Positions 8,368 through 17,026 of a stretch of 64,000 nucleotides of DNA are shown one piece after another. Each line of letters begins with the position of its first letter. The stretch's first letter is position 1. A program made the position numbers and the translations under genes. The notes under the pieces were generated by a model. That model was not told the DNA's origin. It saw nothing but the letters and a program-made list of their open reading frames with translations, and searched no databases. Source of the stretch: Pseudoalteromonas prydzensis (GTDB lineage: Bacteria; Pseudomonadota; Gammaproteobacteria; Enterobacterales; Alteromonadaceae); the NCBI RefSeq assembly GCF_001661495.1, contig NZ_BDDT01000001.1:62001-126000 (forward strand), given 5' to 3'.

Positions 8368-8994
8368 TTATAACGTGTTCGATTTTGATATAAAGACTAA
8401 TGGTATTGATGCTGCAAGAAATAATGACATCGCCCAATTAAAACGTTTAAAGGTAGTTGGCTTATTTAAAAATTGTCGCATGTATTTGCCAAAGTTTACC
8501 CAAAACAAACCTGAGCAAGCCGCGACAAGATTAAAAATAACCACGCCCAAAATTGCAGAAGGCCAATAGGCACTCCCAGGTAAAGTAAGTGCGGTACAAA
8601 GTGTCATTAACACGGCATATGACTTAGGATTGATCAACTGAAAAAGCATGCCTTGATAGAAGTTTAAAGGCCTCGCTTGAGCATTCTCCCCTTTCACTTG
8701 AGAGCTACTAGCCACCTTGTATGCTAAATATAAAATATAACCACTGGCACAAAGCTGTAGAAAAAAATGCAGTTTTGGCTGCATTAAAAAAAGTTTTCCT
8801 AATCCTAATAGCATTGCCAAATGCATTATCGTCATGCCCGCTCGAATACCCAGTAGGTGCGGCAGGGTTTTAGTCACGCCAAAATGTGTGCCTGAGTGAG
8901 TAAGCAAAATATTATTAGGCCCCGGCGTGATTGACGCAGCAAAACAAAATAGCATGAGAGCAGGTGCAAGCTCAAAAACATTAGCTGTATTCAT
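8368..8994 (-). CDS. LysE/RhtB family amino-acid exporter
   Basis: A 208-residue inner-membrane protein with about six hydrophobic helices. The N-terminal motif CFAASITPGPNNILL is the family signature of LysE/RhtB exporters. The second helix contains GVTKTLPHLLGIRAGM, and NPKSYAVLMTL near the middle matches the conserved NPK motif. It should export an amino acid or related amine. The gene is divergent from a MocR-type regulator across about 90 bp, and such neighbours usually regulate the transporter. The downstream GNAT gene is close enough to share its transcript. Confidence 0.9.
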   Translation of the reverse strand: MNTANVFELAPALMLFCFAASITPGPNNILLTHSGTHFGVTKTLPHLLGIRAGMTIMHLAMLLGLGKLFLMQPKLHFFLQLCASGYILYLAYKVASSSQVKGENAQARPLNFYQGMLFQLINPKSYAVLMTLCTALTLPGSAYWPSAILGVVIFNLVAACSGLFWVNFGKYMRQFLNKPTTFKRFNWAMSLFLAASIPLVFISKSNTL

Positions 8995-9003
8995 AATGAT
9001 TAA

Positions 9004-9017
9004 TTGTATTGATACAA
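9004..9017. promoter_or_regulatory. Palindrome between lysE-like and mocR-like genes
   Basis: TTGTATTGATACAA forms an inverted repeat with six-base arms and a two-base centre. It lies ten bases upstream of the exporter start and 66 bases upstream of the MocR-type gene. Its position suggests the operator for the regulator, but MocR sites are variable and I cannot match a consensus. Confidence 0.35.
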
Positions 9018-9082
9018 TATTGTGGTTGTTTAATAACTATTAATTGTCATAATTATATAAAATCATCAACATTTTTATTGTT

Positions 9083-10477
9083 ATGAATACAATTTACAAA
9101 CCTGATCACACTCTGTTTAGTCGCCTATGTGACACCCAACCCAAATATCGCGCATTAGCTGCTTTAATTGAACACGCTATTGACAGCAAAGAGCTGTCCT
9201 TTGAGCAAAAATTACCGGCCCAACGGCTACTCGCTGACAGCTTAAATATTACACATGGCACAGTAACTCGTGCTTATGCATTGCTTGAGCAACGAGGGTT
9301 AGTTACTGCAAAATTAGGGGCTGGCACCTTTGTAAGTAAAGTAGTGGAGTTAAGTCATTTTGAGGGCGACACAGACTTTGCTTCGAGCATGCAACCGATG
9401 ATGGGGCAACAGCATGTTATGACGAATGCCCTGCAATCGTTGTCAGAGGATCAAAGTGCATTAACTGATGTGATGGTTTATAAACTCAACGGGCTTGCCT
9501 CACATCAGCGATTTTTTCAACAATGGCTGGCAGATAAGGGCTTTGATTGCTTAAATCATCCACTGATATTTACCCAAGGCGCTCAGCAAGGAATATTCAC
9601 AACACTAGCAACCTTGTGTGAAAGTGGCGATACTGTCATAGCAGAATCTATGTGCTACCCAGGTTTTTATCATGCCTGTCACTCACTTAATCTATCATTA
9701 GCGCAAGTCGATATGCATTACGAAGGGATTGATCTTAACCAAATTGAAGCATTGTGTAAGTCGCGCACAATTAAAGCGGTGTATATCACGCCAAACTGTC
9801 AAAACCCCACAAATATTCGCTATAGCAGTGACAATTTAAACGCCCTGCTGGCGCTGAGTCGCCGGTATAACTTTTTCATCATTGAAGATGACGTAAATTA
9901 CTGTTTGCCTGAGCATTGGCGATTACCATTATGGCAGCAAGCACCTGATCGGGTGTTTTATATTTCAAGCTTTTCAAAATATTTTGCTGGCGGGCTTAGA
10001 GCCGGTTACTTGTTGCCTCCGATACTTTGGGAGCAACCGATTTTAAAACAACTGCATAGCGAATGTTGGGCTGTTTCCTCAATGAATTTTGAGTTAATAA
10101 TGCGCGCCATTAAAAGTAATGAGTTTACTTATAATCAAACTAAGCTTGCAGATGAGATACGCTATCGAATTGAACAAATAAAAAAGCTGCTTGAAACTTA
10201 TGAAATAGATGCGCAGTTTGCCAGTTTAAATGTGTATATTCCCTTAGCCCAGTCGCAGAATATGTTTGAGTTTTGCGGCGTATTAAAAGCACATAAGGTA
10301 ATTGTAAGAACGCTAGACGCCTTTATCCGCGACGTTCCAGCCCTAAAAGCGGAAAGTCCAAATGGTATTCGTCTCACCCTAGGTGGGCCTGCAACTCGAG
10401 CTGAGTTTGACTTAGGCGTAACCCGCATAGAAGCCGCTTTAAAGCAATTTAATCAAACATTTGAGGTGGTTATTTAA
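9083..10477 (+). CDS. MocR-type regulator (GntR HTH plus aminotransferase domain)
   Basis: A 464-residue two-domain protein. Residues about 15-85 form a GntR winged helix (LPAQRLLADSLNITHGTVTR, then RGLVTAKLGAGTFVS). The rest is a type I PLP aminotransferase-like domain with YITPNCQNPTN, the cofactor-associated IIEDDVNYCLPEHW region (the family usually has EDDY at this point), and the PLP lysine at about residue 299 in SSFSKYFAGGLRAGYL. MocR proteins use PLP or PLP-amino-acid adducts as ligands. It is divergent from the LysE-type exporter, its likely target. Confidence 0.92.
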   Translation: MNTIYKPDHTLFSRLCDTQPKYRALAALIEHAIDSKELSFEQKLPAQRLLADSLNITHGTVTRAYALLEQRGLVTAKLGAGTFVSKVVELSHFEGDTDFASSMQPMMGQQHVMTNALQSLSEDQSALTDVMVYKLNGLASHQRFFQQWLADKGFDCLNHPLIFTQGAQQGIFTTLATLCESGDTVIAESMCYPGFYHACHSLNLSLAQVDMHYEGIDLNQIEALCKSRTIKAVYITPNCQNPTNIRYSSDNLNALLALSRRYNFFIIEDDVNYCLPEHWRLPLWQQAPDRVFYISSFSKYFAGGLRAGYLLPPILWEQPILKQLHSECWAVSSMNFELIMRAIKSNEFTYNQTKLADEIRYRIEQIKKLLETYEIDAQFASLNVYIPLAQSQNMFEFCGVLKAHKVIVRTLDAFIRDVPALKAESPNGIRLTLGGPATRAEFDLGVTRIEAALKQFNQTFEVVI

Positions 10478-10865
10478 AAAATGGCATATACACAAGCTCT
10501 CCATAATGTGAATAACAAAATCTAAGTTTTACAACGCTAATCAATCTATTGTTACAGTATTGACTATAAACACTGCGCCTTTATGAGGGGATCTAGATCT
10601 AAGTGGTAATAAATTGCCCCCTAAATTAAACCTCTTATCAAAAGTAAAGCATTGTCATGCTTGCGAAAATATAAATAACCACAGAATTCAGACAACGTAA
10701 TACTTCTAAATTATATAAATGAATCCAACCCCTTGTATTTTCTTCTAATTCAGAACACCTTACATAAAATATGCAGCAAATTACCATCAACTGATTGTTA
10801 AAACCACAGAGTTCAAGTAGTCTACTGTGCTCAAAAAGGAAGCAAAGTGATAAAGGAGATATCAA
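10478..10865. other. Intergenic stretch without a supported gene
   Basis: This AT-rich stretch follows the MocR-type gene. One 81-codon minus-strand frame at 10638-10883 crosses it, but it has no ribosome binding site, unusual composition and no family features, so I do not call it. A strong AAGGAG at 10853-10858 precedes the small frame at 10866. Confidence 0.4.
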
Positions 10866-10985
10866 TTGGAACCGATCCAACAAACACTACCACAATTAAA
10901 ATCTAGTGCTTTAAATTTACAACAAGAATTAAAACAAAACGATATTATTATCGGCTCATTAAAGGAGGCTGATAATGCCCACTAA
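10866..10985 (+). CDS. Possible 39-aa leader gene, TTG start
   Basis: A short frame beginning MEPIQQTLPQLKSS from a TTG at 10866, with AAGGAG seven bases upstream. It stops at 10985, overlapping the start of the zinc-ribbon gene at 10975. A second perfect AAAGGAGG inside its 3' end serves that downstream gene. The protein is hydrophilic, glutamine-rich and probably one helix. The good signals and the overlap suggest a real coupled gene, but length and the broken neighbour keep confidence low. Confidence 0.35.
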   Translation: MEPIQQTLPQLKSSALNLQQELKQNDIIIGSLKEADNAH

Positions 10986-11633
10986 ACGCTGCCCACACTG
11001 CAAAGATCACCCTTTGGATGTTACTCAATATCAGGTCAGGGGGAGGAAATAGATATCTGCCGTGAGTGTGGTGGTTTATGGTTTGAAAAAATGAAGTAAA
11101 CCGCATGATTGCTGAGATCAACGAAGGGCCAGTTGGTGAAAAATACGAAACTCATTTTGGTGAAGCATTAGGTATTTCAAAGCTTGACTGCCCTTATTGC
11201 AGTAAGAATCTTGAGCGCTACCGTCTGTTAGAAGATTTTCATACTGAGATTGATGTATGCCGCCACTGCGATGGTAGTTGGATTGAAAAAGATCAATTAG
11301 AAAGTGTCGAGAATAGCCTTGGACTCAAAGCAAGCCTCGCAATGCTAAATAAAACAATTTGTTGGAAAACCTATTTATTTCAGTTTTTAACGCAAATGCC
11401 CGTTGAATATAATCTAAAGCCAAAAGAAACTATCAGCAGTGTGGTTCTTTGTTATTTGGTTAGCAATCAACATTTTTGGCATGTTTGCAGCGCCCGACGG
11501 TGTTGATTATGGGGCTCATATTGGAGGTTTTATCGCAGGTTTGTTAATTGGCTTTGTACTTAAGTCAAAAATAACTGACCATAACCCTATTCTTAAATTA
11601 CTAAACCAGCCCGAAGCACAAATAAAACGCTAA
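10975..11633 (+). pseudogene. Decayed zinc-ribbon (TFIIB-type) rhomboid-like gene
   Basis: The start MPTKRCPHCKDHPLDVTQYQ has a perfect AAAGGAGG upstream but hits a stop after 25 codons. Moving one frame gives the second half of the finger (EIDICRECGGLWFEK). Another one-base loss, in an A-run near 11090, leads to MIAEINEG and a second finger (LDCPYCSKNL, then IDVCRHCDGSWIEK). The C-terminal frame from 11439 carries GVDYGAHIGGFIAGLLIG, the last rhomboid helix with its catalytic-type His. The middle of the rhomboid, including the GxSG serine, is missing. Two single-base losses plus an internal deletion make this a pseudogene of a predicted intramembrane-protease-like protein. Confidence 0.75.
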
Positions 11634-11642
11634 TTATAGTGA

Positions 11643-11679
11643 CAACCTTCCAATCGATGATTGGTAGGTTGCTTTATTT
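11643..11679 (+). terminator. Hairpin terminator after the rhomboid-like pseudogene
   Basis: CAACCTTCCAAT (from 11643) pairs with ATTGGTAGGTTG (to 11671), with one mismatch and a short loop, and is followed by CTTTATTTATC. It fits an intrinsic terminator for the plus-strand gene and lies next to the convergent alcohol dehydrogenase stop. Confidence 0.6.
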
Positions 11680-12870
11680 ATCAGTGGTGACTTTGCTAAT
11701 AATCTCTTGGCACTGCGCTTCGTTCATAAACTTTGGTACAGGGTAATTCCAGTTCGCTTCAGCTATAGCTGACTTTGCTAATAAAGGAATATCAGTACGT
11801 TTAACTTCTTCTAAATTAAGTGGAATAGCCAAGTCAGTGAGTAACTGCTCGAGTGTAGCTAAAAACGTAGCGGCTTTCTCGGCGGGTGATTGCTCTAAGC
11901 AGGTTAACTGACAATAATCAGCAATCTCCGCTAATTTATTATCTATCGTACTCCCATAAAAGCGCAAAACAGACATTAAGACCACGCTATTAGCTAAGCC
12001 ATGTGGCGTTCCATAATATGCGCCAAACTGATGGGCAATGGCATGAACATAACCAACCGATGCACGAGTGAATGCTTGACCCGCATAAAATGAAGCCAAT
12101 AGCATGTTTTCACGCGCGGTTAAATCACCACCATTTTTATATGCAATGAGTAAATTTTTTAAAATAAGGTCAATAGCCATCAATGAACGCTCATCACTAA
12201 ATGCCAAACCATTGATACCCACATAGGCTTCAATTGCATGCGTAAGCGCATCAATACCTGTAGCTGCTGTTATATGTGCGGGCACTGATTGAGTAAGCTC
12301 AGGGATCAATACTGCATCACTTGGTACTAAAGTAAAATCTGTTGCTGCATATTTTTGCTGCGCATTAGCGTCATTCACTACTGCTGCTACCGTTGTCTCT
12401 GAGCCAGTTCCTGCGGTTGTTGGGATAGCGCACAAAGTTGGAAGTTTTTTAATAACTTTAAACAAGCCCTTAAGTTGAGCCACTGACTTATTTGGTTGAA
12501 CTGACCGAGCAGCAATTAACTTAGCGCAATCAAGCACTGAGCCTCCACCTATCGCGATAATACAGTCACATTGATACTCTCGATAAAGTAATAACCCGTC
12601 TTCAACATTGCTGACTGTAGGGTTCGCATTCACATCACTAAATAACTGCCAAGGGATTTGCTGTTCATCGAGGTGAATAAGAATAGGCTCAATCACCTTT
12701 AAATTTTTTAACGTGTTATCGGTTACAACAAAAATAGGCCTAACGGGTTTAAGTAATAGCAGCCATTGTTTAAACCCCGCAATGCCTTGATATAAAAGTG
12801 GATTTGGAATACCAATAAAGATAACGATGCACTTTAAAATACAATGATAACCGCGATAGAGAATACGCAT
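11674..12870 (-). CDS. Iron-containing alcohol dehydrogenase
   Basis: A 398-residue group III (Fe-dependent) dehydrogenase. The NAD-binding motif IAIGGGSVLDCAKLIA lies near residue 110, followed by PTTAGTGSETT. Metal ligands lie in DALTHAIEAYVG and in HAIAHQFGAYYGTPHGLAN, which supply the conserved Asp and His residues. It should interconvert an alcohol and aldehyde or ketone in the cytoplasm using NAD(P)H. Substrates of this family cannot be predicted from motifs. The first 20 residues are unusually hydrophobic and the ATG lacks a clear Shine-Dalgarno sequence, so the true start could be slightly downstream. It stands alone. Confidence 0.9.
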   Translation of the reverse strand: MRILYRGYHCILKCIVIFIGIPNPLLYQGIAGFKQWLLLLKPVRPIFVVTDNTLKNLKVIEPILIHLDEQQIPWQLFSDVNANPTVSNVEDGLLLYREYQCDCIIAIGGGSVLDCAKLIAARSVQPNKSVAQLKGLFKVIKKLPTLCAIPTTAGTGSETTVAAVVNDANAQQKYAATDFTLVPSDAVLIPELTQSVPAHITAATGIDALTHAIEAYVGINGLAFSDERSLMAIDLILKNLLIAYKNGGDLTARENMLLASFYAGQAFTRASVGYVHAIAHQFGAYYGTPHGLANSVVLMSVLRFYGSTIDNKLAEIADYCQLTCLEQSPAEKAATFLATLEQLLTDLAIPLNLEEVKRTDIPLLAKSAIAEANWNYPVPKFMNEAQCQEIISKVTTDK

Positions 12871-12914
12871 AAGCCAAAGGGTATGATTTCTATGTCAGTT
12901 GATAATGCACGAAA

Positions 12915-13310
12915 CTAGATAAATTGCCAATAATAGGTGCAAGCTAACGCGCTGCAGTTAATCAAAATTATTAGCCAAAGCACTGCTATAAATACTCGCT
13001 TTTGTGATTTATGCCTTAGCCATTGCTGCGCTATAAGCGCGCCAGGCCAACCACATAATAAGGCTAAAATATGTAAACTACGCTCCGGTACTCTGATCGG
13101 CTGGTCTGTTGATTCTATCGCTAAACGTTTATCCCATTTATACACCAAAAAAGTAATACTACTCATAATGCCGTAAATACTCGCTACAAAATAAGGCCAA
13201 TAGCCAAGCAGCCCGCCAATCAGTAAGACAGCTAAAAAACTACCAGAAAATAACAGCAATGTTTTTTTAATCAATGAACTCTCGCCTATACTACAATAAA
13301 ACAACACCAA
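12915..13310 (-). CDS. DUF1294 family membrane protein
   Basis: About 120-131 residues with three to four hydrophobic helices. The central stretch YKWDKRLAIESTDQPIRVPE followed by LHILALLCGWPGALIAQQWL and RHKSQK matches the conserved DUF1294 pattern (Y-x2-DK, then GG/GWPGA and HK). The function of the family is unknown. The open frame begins with a TTG at 13310 that lies close to the divergent gene; an in-frame TTG near 13274 after GAGAG is an alternative start. It is divergent from the secreted protein at 13326. Confidence 0.8.
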   Translation of the reverse strand: MVLFYCSIGESSLIKKTLLLFSGSFLAVLLIGGLLGYWPYFVASIYGIMSSITFLVYKWDKRLAIESTDQPIRVPERSLHILALLCGWPGALIAQQWLRHKSQKRVFIAVLWLIILINCSALACTYYWQFI

Positions 13311-13325
13311 AAATAGGCTGCAATT

Positions 13326-13853
13326 ATGTCATATCTAAAAACACTTTTACTAACCTTTTGCTTGTTCTGCGCAGGCGTTATCCACGCCCAATCGGCTGAT
13401 TTGGCGCCAGAGCTGGAAGTATTTAAACCTTACCTTGGCACATGGCAAGCTGACTTTGATGTGGGTGATAACAAACCAAAGATTCAAGATGTAGGCCGCT
13501 GGGAACGCGCGCTCAATGGTAAAGCGATTCGAACTGCTCACTCTATCAATGAAGGAGAATACGGCGGTGAATCAATGATTTTTTGGGACAGCAAAAAACA
13601 ATCATTGGTATTTTATTACTTCACCACGGCAGGTTTTTATACGCAGGGCACCATGAACGTATTGAGTCCGACTCAGTTTGTAGCGTACGAAACAGTAACA
13701 GGTTCTAAAGAAGGGATCACAAAAGTAAAATCAACCAGTGATTTTAAAGATGGCCAATTTGTAGTATCGACTTCTTATTTAAAAAAGGGTGAATGGACAA
13801 AACCTGAAAAGCGTATTTACACTCGCAGTAACAAACAGGTTATTTTTAAATAA
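13326..13853 (+). CDS. Secreted DUF1579/lipocalin-like protein
   Basis: A 175-residue protein with a signal peptide (about residues 1-22, ending in HAQS). The mature part begins LEVFKPYLGTWQADFDVGD, the opening typical of DUF1579 and lipocalin-like calycin proteins (L-x-x-GTW). Further strand-rich segments follow (GESMIFWDSKKQSLVFYYF, TQGTMNVLSPTQFVAYE). Such proteins are thought to bind small hydrophobic ligands, but no ligand is indicated. AGG lies eight bases upstream of the ATG. The gene is monocistronic, ending at a strong terminator. Confidence 0.7.
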   Translation: MSYLKTLLLTFCLFCAGVIHAQSADLAPELEVFKPYLGTWQADFDVGDNKPKIQDVGRWERALNGKAIRTAHSINEGEYGGESMIFWDSKKQSLVFYYFTTAGFYTQGTMNVLSPTQFVAYETVTGSKEGITKVKSTSDFKDGQFVVSTSYLKKGEWTKPEKRIYTRSNKQVIFK

Positions 13854-13913
13854 AAATCAGCAGTTAAGATATGCAGAGCGCTATAACTTGGATTAACTGT
13901 TAGGCGTGTTAGC

Positions 13914-13944
13914 AAGGGCTGCTTTTAACTAAACAGCCCTTTTC
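13914..13944 (+). terminator. Intrinsic terminator
   Basis: AAGGGCTG (13914-13921) pairs perfectly with CAGCCCTT (13934-13941) around a 12-base loop, with T residues following. It sits between the convergent secreted-protein gene and the lipase gene and terminates the plus-strand transcript. Confidence 0.7.
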
Positions 13945-13949
13945 AAGAA

Positions 13950-15116
13950 TCAATCTAGGCCATTTAAACCTGCTTTTGCCGCATTGTATAAAGCACCTAA
14001 TGTTGAATCGAATACCGATTTAATAAAGCTGAAAGTTAACTCTACTGCCTTGCTAATAACTTTACCAGCAAACACTAACATATGGCCCAATAGCCCTAAT
14101 GTTTGCGATGCAAAAGACGCTGAGGCTTTGGCTATTTTATCAAGCGTTCGCGCTAACATATCGTAAAACGTTAAACCGGTACCAATTGCAGCCTGCGCTG
14201 CTACAGCACTATAATATCCGGCATCTTTTAATAACGTTACTAGCGCAGCACCTAACTTATCAGCCCAATGCGAATTGAATGAAGCTTGGTTTCTGTCTTC
14301 AAAATTTAACCGTACAGGGGTACTTAAAAAATGATTAGCACGAACGGTTAAATTTCCCCAATCATTACTGCTGGCGGTATTAACGTAGCCAGGTGTGCCA
14401 CTTAGCTTGTGCGCAGCTCCTTTAAGCCCCTGACCACTATCAAGCCGAATTTCCTGGCCATTATATGGTGCATGTGAAAATGGCCATAAAGGTACTTTTG
14501 TTACTGGATCAGCTCCATGTGTACAACGGTAAATTTTATCAATTCTTGAAGTGGCAGCTCGAGAGAAATTATCAAGACCGACTCTTGGCGAACCAAATGT
14601 GTAAAGTTTTACCGGTAAAGAGTATTCAGCTTTGATCCAGTCCGCTGAAAGAGTCGCCAGCGCACCACCTAAACTGTGACCAACAATGTGTACACAGCCG
14701 GTCATTTTATCTCTTATATTTGCAGCAACGAACTCTTGTAGTGCAGGCTTCATACTGTAAAAGGTTTTATTAAATCCAGCATGGACCATACTGCCATTAC
14801 TGCCACCGCTTAAACCAAAGTTACCATCGGTCAAACCATCTCGAAGCGAAGCTGTACCACGTATGGTGATCACTGAATCCCCTTGATAGGCTCCTTGACC
14901 ATGACCTAATAAACCAAAGCCTGTACTTAAACCAAATAAGTGAGAGAAAAACCCACCCGAGATCCCCTGCACAGCTTCAGGATTGACCCCAAAATTAAAA
15001 TTTCCACGTAAAGCTGGATGCAAAGAGTTGTTTAACAAGGTTGTACTTTTAATACTTTTTGCTTTGTAGGCAAGTAATGCCATTTGTACAGCTTGAGTAG
15101 GTGTTAAAGTATTCAT
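13950..15116 (-). CDS. Class 3 lipase, candidate T6SS phospholipase effector
   Basis: A 388-residue protein with a class 3 lipase core. The oxyanion strand is SVITIRGTASLRDGL. The nucleophile is Ser148 in IVGHSLGGALATL, and the triad is probably completed by Asp203 (HGADPVTKVP) and His215 (PFSHAPYNG). No signal peptide is present. The C-terminal 120 residues are predicted helical and partly hydrophobic (LTFSFIKSVFDSTLGALYNAA), consistent with membrane interaction. Exported lipases lacking a signal peptide near a T6SS locus are often Tle-type effectors acting on periplasmic-side phospholipids of rivals. The upstream gene encodes a secreted protein positioned like its immunity partner. The lipase fold is clear; T6SS export is inferred from context. 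Confidence 0.8.
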   Translation of the reverse strand: MNTLTPTQAVQMALLAYKAKSIKSTTLLNNSLHPALRGNFNFGVNPEAVQGISGGFFSHLFGLSTGFGLLGHGQGAYQGDSVITIRGTASLRDGLTDGNFGLSGGSNGSMVHAGFNKTFYSMKPALQEFVAANIRDKMTGCVHIVGHSLGGALATLSADWIKAEYSLPVKLYTFGSPRVGLDNFSRAATSRIDKIYRCTHGADPVTKVPLWPFSHAPYNGQEIRLDSGQGLKGAAHKLSGTPGYVNTASSNDWGNLTVRANHFLSTPVRLNFEDRNQASFNSHWADKLGAALVTLLKDAGYYSAVAAQAAIGTGLTFYDMLARTLDKIAKASASFASQTLGLLGHMLVFAGKVISKAVELTFSFIKSVFDSTLGALYNAAKAGLNGLD

Positions 15117-15145
15117 AAAATTCCCTTTAAATGAGTTGGTAAAAG

Positions 15146-15661
15146 TTAAATTTTACATGCGCCATAGATAGTAAAAAAGTGCTCTGTCGCTTCGGCAATT
15201 GGTATATCAGATGTTTGCGGCTTATCTGCAATATCACACGTGAGATCTGCAAGTAAGTTGGTTAAGGTATCGCTACCTTCATGCATAGATACTGTTACAT
15301 ACCAAAGTACAATGCCTTCTGGAGTGCCATTTTCTAAATAGATGTGCTGAATCAACGATTCATTATCAAACATATTGGAAGGTTTAGCTGTTTTAATGGT
15401 CTTTTCTGCAAAAGCAAAATAACCATTCTCATCCGTAGTTGCTTCATCTACATATTCATCACCATAAGTGAGTGAACGAACAACTTTAGTATTAGCAACG
15501 CCCTGCCCACCATTCAATAACCGCCCTTTTACAGGAGCTGATAAAACAAATTCTTGTTTATTAAAGAAACCAAACATATCTGCCAAAGCCTGTGTTGAAG
15601 TAAATAAAATAACTGTAATAGATACAATCACTAATGAATAAACTTTTAAACGAGATAACAA
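15146..15661 (-). CDS. Secreted DUF6795-like protein, candidate lipase immunity
   Basis: A 171-residue protein starting from a TTG at 15661, supported by a strong AGGAGG eight bases upstream; no better ATG exists. A signal peptide covers about residues 1-27 (ending TQALA). The mature part opens FVLSAPVKGRLLNGGQGVAN, then TKVVRSLTYGDEYVDEATTD, then GYFAFAEK. This resembles the transthyretin-like DUF6795 module often found beside T6SS effectors. It is 29 bases upstream of the lipase gene on the same strand. A periplasmic protein next to a predicted phospholipase effector fits a cognate immunity role, but this is inference. Confidence 0.65.
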   Translation of the reverse strand: MLSRLKVYSLVIVSITVILFTSTQALADMFGFFNKQEFVLSAPVKGRLLNGGQGVANTKVVRSLTYGDEYVDEATTDENGYFAFAEKTIKTAKPSNMFDNESLIQHIYLENGTPEGIVLWYVTVSMHEGSDTLTNLLADLTCDIADKPQTSDIPIAEATEHFFTIYGACKI

Positions 15662-15847
15662 AGTATATCCCTCCTAAATCAATACCTATATGTACACTTT
15701 TTATATGCTCTTAAATCCCGCTTTAGGCTCTAAATCGATAACAATTAAACTTAATAGTATTGCCGCTTAACTAAAATACAGTCTAATTAGGGACAGCATT
15801 AACTGCAAGCATAAAGAGCAAAAAACAATCAAAAATAAAGCTAATCA

Positions 15848-16594
15848 CTAAAAGAAAACTTCATAAACAAGTTTACAAATAATGCTAAACCCAAGCCCCA
15901 TCATCAATATATAGCCATATAAAAAAGCAATAGCGCCGCCCGATGCATCGCTAATTTTATCTATTTCAATACACGCAGAGCAAAATATGAAAAAGATAAA
16001 AAAGTTAGCAATTAATCCCAAAATATAAGCTTCTCCAAATAATGGTGAAATACCCATTAATACAGCGCTGATTATGATGAGGATACCTGATAGTGCTTCT
16101 TTTAATGAGAACTTATACTCGACAATTTTTAGCACTAAGGTCACTACCATTAATGCTAAAAAATACAAGGAAGGCCAAAATTTTTCATAATAAGAAACCG
16201 CAGATTCAGGAGCCTCTACAGCATTAGCGCCTTGAGTAGGAGAGTCAAAAAATAAACCTATAAGCCAATACCCTATACCAAACATAAATAACCAAACAAA
16301 AACAAACATCCCAATGCGTTGCACCTCTAAACGACGTTTAGCTTTAGGCTCTACAATTTTTGCTAATATAAGCCCAAAAAAACTCACACATGCTAACAAC
16401 CCAAACGCGTACCAAAATTGCTCCATATAAAAATAAGCAAAGCTAGGGGTCATAACTAAAAATGCGAGGTTAAACGGGTCACTATTTGGATTGCTGGTGT
16501 TTTCATTTAAGTCTATTTCATCTGTAAATAAAGCAACATAAACAAATAACGGCTGTAAAAACAGCATTAAAATACAGGTATTTATAAGGGTCAT
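15848..16594 (-). CDS. Seven-helix membrane protein of unknown function
   Basis: A 248-residue protein I do not recognise. It is dominated by about seven hydrophobic helices: one at the N-terminus (LINTCILMLFLQPLFVYVAL), two around residues 40-80, one near 95-115, and three in the last 110 residues. Charged loops are short; one (EPKAKRRLEVQR) is positive and probably cytoplasmic. The upstream gene lies 66 bases away on the same strand. Position in the accessory block downstream of rhs makes immunity or another T6SS-linked role possible, but nothing in the sequence shows it. Confidence 0.6.
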   Translation of the reverse strand: MTLINTCILMLFLQPLFVYVALFTDEIDLNENTSNPNSDPFNLAFLVMTPSFAYFYMEQFWYAFGLLACVSFFGLILAKIVEPKAKRRLEVQRIGMFVFVWLFMFGIGYWLIGLFFDSPTQGANAVEAPESAVSYYEKFWPSLYFLALMVVTLVLKIVEYKFSLKEALSGILIIISAVLMGISPLFGEAYILGLIANFFIFFIFCSACIEIDKISDASGGAIAFLYGYILMMGLGFSIICKLVYEVFF

Positions 16595-16659
16595 TAATCA
16601 TCCTTGATTAGTTATTTCAGTTCTCTCTGCCAATCTCAGAGTTTAAATAATTAAAACGG

Positions 16660-16926
16660 TTAACAATTTATCTTTTGAAAGTAGGTTTTAAGCTTTAATA
16701 ACCCAGACTCAAGCTCAAATTTTTGTATTTTAGGATTTTTAAATTTAAAGCCATTTGAAATGTGAGTATTAATCATTGCCGCCATGCCTTCAAAGCCAGC
16801 AGGAGCACTTGCGACTAAATCGCTCAGTAAAGGCTGTATAAGCGGTTGATGCTCTTCGATTAAGGCAGGGTCCTCGTAAATATCGTATACAAGGTTGGTC
16901 AGTGTTTGTTGGTTTTGTTGTTCCAT
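16660..16926 (-). CDS. Small protein of unknown function (88 aa)
   Basis: A soluble, acidic, largely helical protein of 88 residues beginning MEQQNQQTLTNLVYDIYEDP and ending in a cysteine. No signal peptide, metal motif or known family is visible. It lies between the seven-helix membrane protein gene and the Sel1-like gene, on the same strand, and could be part of a short operon with the former. Codon use looks ordinary for the region. Confidence 0.5.
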   Translation of the reverse strand: MEQQNQQTLTNLVYDIYEDPALIEEHQPLIQPLLSDLVASAPAGFEGMAAMINTHISNGFKFKNPKIQKFELESGLLKLKTYFQKINC

Positions 16927-17026
16927 AGTTATTTCTATAGCGCCTTAAGTTTGGCGTTTATAGCTCCTTGCTAATTTCAATTAAATTTTTCGTATTGATA
17001 AATCTATAAATTACTACAATCGTAAT

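Noticed and set aside
10638-10883. 81-codon minus-strand open frame
   Set aside because: No ribosome binding site, cysteine/leucine-rich non-protein-like composition, and its start overlaps the stronger plus-strand signals at 10853-10868.
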